Shown here piece by piece: positions 55,180-64,000 of a DNA stretch of 64,000 nucleotides. Position numbers and translations under genes: made by a program. How positions within the stretch are numbered: position 1 is the first letter of the stretch; the number at the start of each line of letters is the position of its first letter. The DNA is taken from contig NC_080672.1 in the NCBI RefSeq assembly GCF_030247195.1, positions 310,132,627-310,196,626 of the forward strand. The letters are read 5' to 3'. The notes beneath the pieces are model-generated. The model was not told the DNA's origin. It searched no databases and saw only the letters and a list, made by a program, of their open reading frames with translations. The stretch comes from Topomyia yanbarensis (taxonomy: Eukaryota; Arthropoda; Insecta; Diptera; Culicidae).

Positions 55180-55997
55180 CTGCCCCTTGTTATTTTCCTT
55201 ATCATTCTCAGAACCCTCTTCCACCTGCATCAAAGCATCTGTATCGAATGAGCCAACAAACACGAGACCTACGGCACGAACATAATACGCTTAACTCGAA
55301 ATGTAGCCGATCCACATCTGAGCCGTACTACGAAATCGTCTGGAAAACCCCCTGCCATCTTGAGGAGGACCACCCGGCGTCCCAGTACATGATTCCCCTG
55401 ATGAAGACCACTCGAGTTTGTAATCCATCCGTTGATCTCACGATGCCTGAAACTGAAATAATTTTCTCTCCCTGCCATCTTTGTCTACCCCCCCCCTCCC
55501 CTGACTCTTATACCCAGAAGTAACACCCCTACCCCCCCCCCCCCCCCAATATCATCACGAAGCATTTAGCTCTTCTTGTCTCTTCTAGTTTTAACTATTA
55601 TATTATATAATCTCGTTGAAATTGCCTAACTCTACTACCCACAAAAATAACTATAATTACGAATCTTTACAAAATTCAATCATGCCCTCTAGTTATTCCT
55701 AGTTTTAAGTTAGTCGTAAAAAATTGTCCCCCTTAGTTAAACATTATTTGCTCCAATAATCTCACTGATAAAAATGTCAAACCATATTGCCACAAAAACT
55801 AAATGACCCCCCTAATCTTACGAAAACAATATTATCCCCTTGTGTAGATATATAAGATAGCTATAAAATCGCATTAGTTTCATTTAAAAAAAAAATCCCC
55901 TAGTTTTAAGCAATTTAAAATGTAAAACAAAACAAAATTGGCACCTTTAAGCTAACGCAACGTGCCTTATCAAATAAACGATTTGAATAAAAAAAAA
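55180..55997 (+). other. LINE 3' UTR with poly-C tract and poly(A)
   Basis: About 800 bp follow the ORF2 stop. It has C-rich stretches (cccccccctcccctg near 55487-55503 and a long C-run around 55531-55548), AATAAA at 55973-55978 and an A-run to 55997. The last words TCAAATAAACGATTTGAAT before the A-run share TCAAATAAACGA with the ORF1-only element at 35394-36629. Confidence 0.85.
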
Positions 55998-56009
55998 ACA
56001 ACGGGTCGA

Positions 56010-56992
56010 CGTCATAGCGTTCACACGATTCAGTGGGATCGAAACGAACGGTTGACGAAAGCAAGTCGATTTATTCTGTGATCATCTTACGAATACCAAA
56101 GTGCCATCTTCGCCATACCTGTATATACTACATTGATCTTATATAGGAATGAAACGGAAATATTTCGTTCGATGAGTGAAATGAATTAGACTCACTCGGC
56201 AGCTCTCCCGATTCTGCGGGAATGAAGTTCAATATTGCACATTCGTTCTTTACTCGGACTCACACGGCGTTCGCTCACCATCCTGAGCGAGATACCATTA
56301 ATGTTTATGAATGCTTTATCAAAGTAACTCTCGATTGTTGGTTCAAAAAAATTTCGGGAGGGGATTGAAATTTCGATTTTAAAATGAATATTATGCAATG
56401 CTCAATACACAAAAACCTCATTTAATAAAAATCAGTATTGGTGGTCAAATTTGGTTTTCAAAGATTTTGAGCTTGAAACTAATATAAAACTCAAACTAAT
56501 TTAAAACAGGTTGAAAATTTCCGGGAGGGGTCCAGAACTCTCCCTCTAGATCCGCCACTATTCCACGTGATTCATTGCCACTCAGCCTATCTACTTTGAT
56601 TCTACTAACACAATATTCTGCGTGCTTCGATAAATGAATAAGACCACTGCATTCGCTACATTTAAATGTCTACTTTAGGAAAGTTACAATAATGGCAAAT
56701 TTGCTTCACCGGTCCTGGTTTTTTACCTCATACAATCGAAAAGTTTTTACAATTGTTCAAGATTGAGATTGTCCCATTAAGATTTAAATCAGATCCAGCG
56801 AACTAATAGATTTTCGCCCGCAGTTTTCTGTCTTTTTTCTTCAAGTCTTCTCAAATAATTTTAATCAGATTCGATCGCCTACTACATATAAAATGACCTG
56901 ATAAGCAAGGTTTGGTTCAATATGTTCCATTCGATGTTGATTGGTTATATTTAAACAGTACGAATGAAATATGCTTGATTTATTATTATTAA
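56010..56992. other. Unassigned DNA with a hAT-like right terminus
   Basis: At about 56540-56563, ctccctctagatccgccact matches the common right end of hAT MITEs (complement AGTGGCGGATCTAGAGGG). The left partner is not visible. The rest is unassigned, AT-rich DNA. Confidence 0.4.
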
Positions 56993-58419
56993 CCCTCCAG
57001 TAAGTGGGTTTCGTGATGAGAAAAACGAAAATAATGTTGATAATTCATGTAAGCAATGGATTTTTCATTAAAGCCTTAAAATAAGTAGGCCGCCTAGAGG
57101 CGTTGTTGGGCACCTGGGCGAATAAAAAACAAAAACTTTTTTCTTCCAGTTTCTTCATCAAGCGAATTCAGATGGTTTATATTTTGAACTCCATCAGAAC
57201 GCTAATTACCCAAGCTAAGGAGTATCTCTCTACTGCTTTGGTTGTTTAATTATTGACTTCTAATTTATAGTAAGGGAGACCAGTGTCTGTTGGTGATGCT
57301 TTGACTTATCATGTTTTATTTTTTAATTTAAGAAGATCGTGTAAAAGAAAATTTTCGAGATTCTTCAGGTGAAATTCCGAAGTAAACAAACAAAAAAGAA
57401 CAAATTTTGTTTGTGGTTACGTATATTGTATATACGGGTTCGGAAAGTTCTTTTCGCGCGCTATCGAATAATGTAGTCATTCGTGGAATAGCTTTGAACT
57501 AGCTCTAAATAACAAAAATGCTGAAATTTAAAAACTTCACCTAGGGTAATGAGCCCATTTTAGCCCTAACCATGTGAAACCGGTGGTTAGAGCAGCGTTA
57601 GCCATCTTTGTCCAATGCATTAGAAAGCAAAGATACTGGTGCCAATGCATACACATTGCATCAATTGTATTCCGAGAAATTAATGAAATGGTGAGGCACC
57701 CTCCCTAATACGACTAAAATGGGCTCTTCACTCTAATATTCTCAAAAACTGAACGCTTAACGTGAACGAAACACAATGTAATGCAACATAAGTACATGGG
57801 AGAATGTATTACACAGTACTTGAAGTGCAGGTCTATAAACAGCGCCATATGTCTAATACAAACGGAGAAAAAATATTTCGCCAACTTACCCCAGACTCCC
57901 CTAAATATAATTAAATGATAAGGACATCCATATTCTAACAGCAGCATTTACCCAAAGATTTTAAAACATGCTTTCGGTACGATAAGTAATTTCAAAAGAC
58001 TGAATTTTTTTCCCCCAGGTACCCAACACCGCCTTTAGGCGAGCAAAGTGTTTTACCAAAAAAGCTAAACTTCCGAATTATTCCACTAAACCAATTCACA
58101 TCTACAGTAAAATGCTACTAACATGCTACTCAAAAATATTTTTTTAGCTATTAAAATTTCCAAAAATAGTTAAAATTTGTTTAATGAAGATTATCACTAA
58201 ACACAAAATAGTTTTTTTCCACGTTTTCATCGAATTTTCAACTTTGAGCTTCAATTGCCTTTAACAGAAAGCTACGATTATTCAAACAATGTGTGTCTAT
58301 GAAAGGTGTGAGCGTTGGGAAGAAATACTAGTGCGAATGGCAACATACAATCATGTTTTAGTAGTTTTATTTAGATTTTTAAAGAGACCGCCCTAGAGGC
58401 GATGTTGGGAACTAGAGGG
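56993..58419. mobile_element. TTAA-flanked element with CCCTCYAGT ends
   Basis: TTAA at 56989-56992 and 58420-58423. Ends are CCCTCCAGTAAG and, reverse-complemented, CCCTCTAGTTCC. A subterminal word, ccgcctagaggcgttgttggg with cacctggg (57088-57120), recurs inverted at about 58014-58047 and directly at 58388-58410. A further inner inverted pair, gagcccattttag (57551-57563) with ctaaaatgggctc (57713-57725), marks a nested hairpin. No transposase frame is visible. Confidence 0.8.
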
Positions 58420-58423
58420 TTAA

Positions 58424-59334
58424 TCCAAATGCACTAAGAAATTAAATATTTCACACTAAGTAGTGTAGTCTTACGTCCACAGTTCGTGCAACCCCATAGG
58501 GCTGTTCCTTGTTGTTTTTATATTGAAGGTTTCTTCAAACAATTCATATATTGACGGGCTCCTGTCCAATTTTTACATTCTAATACATTTGAAGCGGGTA
58601 TTGCGTACCGTATTTTTGCGGCTTATATTTTCAATTGCTCAATTGTCTGAAGCGATTGGTGGTCGAATTATAAAAATTCATCAACAGTTAACAAAACGTT
58701 AAGGAAAACATTGTTTTCTCTCATTTTCGCAATGTTTTCACAATCATACGGGTTTTCAAATAGTTTACAGTTGAAATACATAAAAAAAGTTGCAAACAAT
58801 TTTTAAGTTGAACTTTTCTAAATTAATTGGTGATTAAATGAGAGGCTGGGAGCAAGAGTGGATAAAAAATCACTGCGAGCAAAAACGGTTTATAATGAGA
58901 ATAATCGGTTTAGGTACCAAAAATGGGTTATAAAGATAAACAACTTTTGCTTTGAGAGGAGAAATATTCCTTAAAAATTAATAATGGTTTCAGAAATTTT
59001 TTATTACAAATCAGTGAAAACCATCATCGATATAGATGCCAGTTGTCATCGGAAATTGAATTAACACTATGGTTTTTTTTCGTGTAGCTTTCAAATGGTT
59101 TAAAATATAGCCTTGATGTCGAAGGGAAAGTTACAGAAAATTTCATGGGCTTCTGTAAAACCTATTGTTGATGGAGAAACGCGACTATTTTATGAAAATG
59201 TCCTAATAAAAAATAATTGTGTTGTTAAAACAAAATTTAAAATATCCACATTTCAGAAAATTCTTCATATGAACACATTTAGCATCAAAAATAAAAATTC
59301 TATTTTTAATTTTTCCTATAGTTTATATGAAAAA
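58424..59334. other. Unassigned AT-rich DNA
   Basis: An open frame at 59113-59436 runs into the following repeat and has no domain. Nothing else is seen. Confidence 0.4.
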
Positions 59335-59690
59335 TTTCTGTGTGGTCACACTCTGAAACCCGTAATTCCGGAGCCAGAATTCCGATCGATCCAAAATTCA
59401 ATAGCAGCCGATGGGAAGGTTACACCTTTCATTTGAGACTAAGTTTGGGCAAATCGGTCCAGCCATCTCTGAGAAAAATGAGTGACATTATTTGACACAT
59501 ACTCACATATATACACAGACACACACATACACACAAATACACACACCCATACACACACATACATACAAACACACACACACATACAGACTTTTCGATCTCG
59601 ACGAACTGAGTCGAATGGGATATGACATTTTTAACGTTTTTCAGAGTGATTGCATAACCTTCCTATATGAGAAAGGCAAAAATATGAATG
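59335..59690 (+). repeat. Interspersed repeat, 3' part, third copy
   Basis: Order: tgtggtcacactctgaaacc, cagccgatgggaaggttaca, aaatcggtccagccatctct, a long (CA)n/(CATA)n tract at 59490-59585, gacgaactgagtcgaatggg, gtgattgcataacc and tatgagaaaggcaaaaa. The ggccctccgggcc block present in other copies is missing. Confidence 0.8.
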
Positions 59691-59939
59691 GAGATCCCAG
59701 AAAAAAATTCCATGTCTGTCTTTTATAAAAGTTTGTTGATGCTACTTGCATAATCTGAAAATGACTAAAAGACCGTAAGGAGATAAAAAGGTAAACAAAA
59801 TTCATATTTTCAACTTTTTGCTTGCAACCACATTTTTCCATCGTAGTCTAATTAAAATTTGATGATATTGCTTGAAAAATTTAGTTGAATATGGATTATT
59901 GCTTATTTTCAATTGTGAAGTAATGGAAACCAAATAACT

Positions 59940-61614
59940 TGTAACGTGAGAGATCGAAAATTCGAAAAAGTTTTGTGGACCACACCAACAGCATGCATAC
60001 GATGTCTAACCTGCATTTTTTCTTACTACTTTGAGTCTACTTTTTGAAACTGTATTGTGAATACCTTAAAGTTTAATTCATTTTTAGAAAACACAGTTGA
60101 TCTTATGTAACGTGACCGATGTTTTCTGCTGTAAAGCAAATCCATCAATTTTGATTCAATTACGTCAAGAATGGTGACCTTCTTTGATTCTGATGAAACA
60201 TTTTACGTTGCATCTATATGGGAGACTAAGTATTTTGCAATATTAAACAAACAATTTTTATTCAAGAGTAATATTTAAAAAGGGCGTATGAGATCTTGAA
60301 TGCACTATTTTCAATATATATTGTTCGAAAATCCCCATTTGTGCAGCAAAACTATATGATAGCGAGTTCTAGGGAATTAATTCTTTTGTGTGAATATTTT
60401 TTGGTGAAATTTTTCAAAAAAAAACAAGACAATGTTAAAAAATACAACAAAAATGTTAAAAATACAAATATATTGTCAAAAAAAACAAAAAAAAAATAAA
60501 AATACGATTAAAGAAAAACAATGATTTTTTTTGTTGACGAAAGCCTAAAAACTGAAGAAACTGGAATTGCACTATTAGATAGTTATTAGTAAGAAAGCAT
60601 TTTTAACTTCAAGTATTCTTCCAAATTGCTTAGTATTTGCCAGTCATAAATTTCTTATACAATATTAATACTAAATATCATTTCTAAGCAAAATGCTCTT
60701 AAGAAAAATTTTCCGAAATATTTTGATTTTTTTTTTCAATATCTAGTCGTGAAAATACGCCCTTTTAATAAATTACTCACAAATACCAACCGCAAAAAAA
60801 TAACACGTTTAAAATTTAATTGCAAATAAAAAAACTTTAAAATATAATTGCATCGTGGAGAAAATAACAATAACAAGTTTTGACATATTTCAAAATTTCT
60901 TTTAATTTTGAATTTTTATTCAATTTTTTTTTAATAATTTAGTTGCAGAATGTATTTCAAAATGGTTTTTCAATTCAAAATGCTCATCAAAAATTATCCT
61001 TCAGAATGCAGATGTTTTTAAGTTATTTTAGTTTTTTTTCGACATAATATATTACTTCGTGAAATTACAACCTTTTCAAAAGTTATTCACGTTTGTTCAT
61101 CAAAACCATTATGTTTTTCAAAATAAACATGAAATTTCCCGTTAATACTCAGTTCCTAGATTAAGGATGATTTGTGTACCATTGTCTTGATATCCTTGCT
61201 TCAATCAAAATGCAGAACTGTAACGTGACAGATTCTGGTTGTAACGTGACAGATCATTGAGAGTACTCCATAAAATCGAAAATAAAGTTTTTCTCCAGGA
61301 AAACTATATTTCAAACGCTTCCTTGTTTTCTAAGCATCAACTTAAAACTGTGTTCATGCAAATTTGGGGGCCAACGGAACAGACTTTTTCTATTTAGTCG
61401 GGTAACCTCCAAACTAACTGCGAAAATTGTGTAACGTGACAGACGTATAAAAAAATGACAATAAAGTGAAAACGGTTCATGATAGAAAAAAACTTTCTGT
61501 AGAAAAAATGTGCGGTTTAGTGACATTAATAATGTGCATTTGTGATAGAATCTGGTTTTATCGTTTTTGCTGACTTATCTAATGAAATAAGCGTAAAAAT
61601 GTAACGTGACAGAC
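59940..61614 (+). repeat. Six copies of TGTAACGTGACMGAY motif
   Basis: A 15-nt motif close to TGTAACGTGACAGAT occurs at 59940, 60106, 61219, 61240, 61430 and 61600, all in one orientation. The first two copies have one base changed (gaga, gaccga). The surrounding DNA is AT-rich and shows no clear homology between the intervals. No protein frame spans the copies. Confidence 0.9.
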
Positions 61615-62214
61615 AGAAGCTTTGACCATATAAGCATTTTGGTTTGAAAAGGTTAAACGCCTTGAATCATGTTCAACAAGAAAATTGTATTTTTGACTGC
61701 AAATAGTATGAATAATAAAAATATATCAAAAATTGTTGTAAGAAAACTTTTTTATTGGAAGCTTCTCCATGATCCAAATACACTGAAAACATTTCCTTCA
61801 CGTCGAAATAATTGGTTTTGTTGGAGCAAAATGCCAAATATCTCGACACCTATCGCATTTTGGAAGCTTTTTGTGAAATACTTTTTGAATTGAATTGATA
61901 CTTAGAATTTGAATGAAATGAATGTTCTAATTTACTATTTTATATGTCAATTAGTATGAAATTTAAAAACATGTATATGTATATACATTCAAAATGTTTT
62001 TTTTTCTATTTAGGTTTTTGCTGCCAAAATATAAAAATTAAAAAAATCATTTTTTGCAATTTAAATTTTTAACATAAACTTTTGTTTTTGTGAAAAATGG
62101 CACAACATTTTTTCCAGTGTGTATAATTTTTGTGCAGAAGTAGTCATTCTCTGTAACCCGTTCTCTAATAGTTTTGTTGTATAAAATATATTAATGGAAC
62201 GGTTTTTTTTTCGA
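61615..62214. other. Unassigned AT-rich DNA
   Basis: Includes a short open frame (61669-61893) without domain. It may be the left part of the mariner-like element that follows, but no terminus was found. Confidence 0.35.
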
Positions 62215-63010
62215 AAATGCTCAATGTAGAAACTCTTACGCCCTTTAAAAAATGCCCTTGGGTCAAAATAATCTTATTGACTGTGAAAGTTTGGTCTTCC
62301 GTGCCGGTGAAACGTGTTAAGTTTCATCGTAATCTAAGATGGTCAGTCACGATTTTAAAGGTTTTCGGACGGATTTTCGTGAAATTCCTTAGTAGTAGAT
62401 AGGTTTAAGGATCGGTGGACATTCAATAATAAGCATGGAGCAGGTAGGAAACTGGGAACAGCAAGCAAGAAGATAGAGGCAAGCGTTTACTGTGAATTCG
62501 CAAAAAAAAACTAAAAACTTCATCGGTGAGCTTACCAAAAAAGCTGGTGTTTCGCTAAATTGACCACCCAAAGTCAGGGCAAGAACCAGATAATTTATAC
62601 AAAACGTTCAAAACCTTCTAAACTGCGATGAACGTCAGCAAACTGTTGCCAACTATGAACCTCTACATGGAGTTGTACAGATACAAGCGCTATGCGATAG
62701 ATGACAAGATATACGTCCAAGCTGACAACGAGGAGTTCTTTACCGGAAATGATAAGTTCAATGTGGCTTTTAAATGGAAAAAATATAGAAATTTGAATCA
62801 AAATGTCGCATTTGGCAGGTAACCTGTACCCGTGGAAGGTAGTAAAATGTTTATCAGTAAAGACAATTTACAAAACGGAAAATCTTCAAAAAAGTCTTTT
62901 GCCATTATGCATGAAGCTATTTCGGTGCATTTTGCTCCCAAGGACATGACTCCATTGACTTTCCCTTAAACATTGTAAATGACATGCTTAGAAAGTGGTC
63001 AAAAATTGTA
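62215..63010 (+). pseudogene. Tc1/mariner-type transposase remnant
   Basis: KKAGVSL (near 62535) and MNVSKLL/NLLNCD pieces recall the helix-turn-helix region. DDKIYVQADNEEFFTGNDKF (from 62698), with FKWKKYRNLNQNVAF, parallels the DDETYVK.D...FYT..KF block holding the first catalytic Asp in mosquito mariner-like (ITmD37E-type) transposases. The frame then breaks. HEAISVHFAPKDMTPLTFP (around 62910-62967) parallels NGVNFVPKDMNPPNCP near the C-terminus. The second Asp region is lost by deletion. It is heavily decayed. Terminal repeats were not located. The subfamily is inferred from memory of these motifs. Confidence 0.6.
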
Positions 63011-64000
63011 TAAAAAGTGGCAGATACAACAAGCTTTTATAAAGCAAAAATATTGAGAATTTTACAAACAATTTCCAATAATTGGTTTAATTTTTCTAAT
63101 GCTTAATAATATGTGCGAAACATTTCCTTAAATTTGGATTTAAGCCGAGAAATACAAGACATGGTCATACATTTGCTGTGTTTCGTGTTAGCTTATTATC
63201 AAGCGTTTTTTTCCAAATTGTGCAAGCCGGACTGGTTAATGACCTTACTTGCCTTCTCTTATTTCACTTCCGCGTAACTAAGTAATACGATTTCTTCACA
63301 ATCGTCGTATTATTCGAAGACAATGAGAGATAAAGATAATGCTATTACTATAATGTGTTATTTTTACTAAACTTCCGGAAGTCGCGCACATGACTCATTG
63401 ATTGAACCAGCTGCCGCTGGTGCTCTACGACGATTTCACTAGATTTTTTGCGGGTGACGGAAGGTTGAATTTGTAAAATAGAAACATTATCGCAAAACGC
63501 CGTGAAGCGAATTTGTCGCATAAAAATTATTCGAATGAAGACCCAGTTTTATTTTTATGCTATTTATGCTATTTACATCTCACCCATCGAACCTCAAATG
63601 CACGCGGCAAACTTATTCTGATGTATCCGACGACGTGCCAACTGGCATCCCTCCTTCAGAATGGATTTAGCAAATTTTCGAAAATAGCAAAAACCCACCA
63701 CACTTTAGGTTACCCCGCGCGAGACAGCAATGATTGCAACTGAAGGAGGGTGCACCAAGAGGGTGACTTTCGCCGTGTACCACCACCACCACCACACATA
63801 CGATTCTGCAATCACGTTTGAAACGAAGGGTGATTTATCCCACTACCTTACTTACATCGCCGTTTATACAGAATTGCATTGGGTTTGTTTTGTTTGTGGG
63901 GTGGAAATTATCGATCACACAGAACTCGGTACAACTGACAGCAGGCGGCAGCATGCGCCTTTTCCATTGGCTCCGATGAGGGGTTCATGTAAAATAGCTA
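63011..64000. other. Unassigned, GC rises to the right end; possible host DNA
   Basis: From about 63380 the sequence becomes less AT-rich and free of recognised repeats, with a (CCA)n run at about 63780-63794. Open frames show no domain. It may approach unique host DNA beyond the window. Confidence 0.3.

Larger units (their letters stand above)
49890..55997 (+). mobile_element. Full-length I-type LINE with 12-bp target-site duplication
   Basis: Order: ~290-bp 5' UTR, ORF1 (gag-like, three zinc knuckles), ORF2 (endonuclease, RT, RNase H, C-terminal CCHC), ~800-bp 3' UTR with a poly-C tract (about 55531-55548), AATAAA at 55973-55978 and an A-run. ACAACGGGTCGA occurs at 49878-49889 and 55998-56009, which fixes both ends. 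An RNase H domain after RT and gag-like knuckles place it in the I/LOA group, most like mosquito I-clade elements; the clade name is inferred. The only coding lesion seen is one missing base in ORF2. Confidence 0.95.

Noticed and set aside
59492..59728. Open frame of 78 codons rich in His-Thr
   Set aside because: It is a reading of a CA/CATA microsatellite inside an interspersed repeat, not a gene. The same holds for frames at 29040-29362, 30766-31125 and 18934-19180.
1..64000. CRISPR arrays, bacterial operons, rRNA genes, LTR retrotransposons or viral insertions
   Set aside because: No regularly spaced direct repeats, rRNA-like blocks, paired LTRs or capsid/polymerase frames of viruses were seen. 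The sequence is clearly eukaryotic.

Overview
The window looks like repeat-rich, AT-rich, non-genic DNA from an insect, most likely a culicine mosquito (Aedes-like). This is an inference from the transposon content: RNase H-bearing I-type LINEs, a tRNA-derived SINE, a hAT transposase with a BED finger, many TTAA-flanked MITEs and CA-repeat-bearing interspersed repeats. No host protein gene could be identified with confidence. Possible host DNA is limited to a few GC-richer, repeat-free islands (about 8.1-9.0, 17.5-18.36, 23.58-23.83, 39.8-40.5 and 63.4-64.0 kb). The 17.5-18.36 kb island holds a short ORF and a splice-acceptor-led open segment that could be an exon.

Layout. 0-7 kb: AT-rich DNA, a hAT-type MITE (2276-3564) and a decayed Mutator-like transposase (5526-6160). 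9.7-12.7 kb: two TTAA-flanked elements (one a large hairpin) and a decayed Tc1/mariner element. 13.4-17.3 kb: an internally deleted LINE, then an old 3'-truncated copy of the LINE that is nearly intact at 50-56 kb. 19.8-24.8 kb: another TTAA MITE copy, a small hairpin, a LINE 3' end and a further TTAA element. 25.4-27.8 kb: three inverted-repeat elements almost end to end. 28.16-31.32 kb: a TTAA-flanked piggyBac-like element with a transposase N-terminus, itself holding a hAT MITE (perfect 8-bp duplication) and two copies of a CA-microsatellite repeat. 35.4-36.6 kb: a complete ORF1-only LINE derivative on the minus strand, with poly(A) and target-site duplication. 37.5-38.5 kb: a TTAA element between inverted 210-bp arms. 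41.8 kb: a tRNA-derived SINE. 44.1-44.8 kb: a decayed relative of the ORF1-only protein. 45.9-48.3 kb: a hAT transposase gene with a recognisable 86-nt intron. 49.89-56.0 kb: a full-length I-type LINE with a 12-bp target-site duplication, intact ORF1 and an ORF2 broken by one nucleotide. 57.0-58.4 kb: a TTAA element. 59-63 kb: an AT-rich region with a repeated TGTAACGTGACAGA motif and a decayed mariner-like transposase.

How the parts relate. Most of the window is mobile DNA in layers. The most notable link is between the full-length LINE and the ORF1-only element. They are different elements, but they end in the same 12 nt (TCAAATAAACGA) just before poly(A). This suggests the short element, which keeps an intact gag-like ORF but has no reverse transcriptase, is copied by an I-type LINE machinery, like the mammalian HAL1 (half-LINE) situation. 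The second theme is the number of TTAA-flanked elements with different termini, several of them large hairpins, implying heavy past activity of piggyBac-like transposases.
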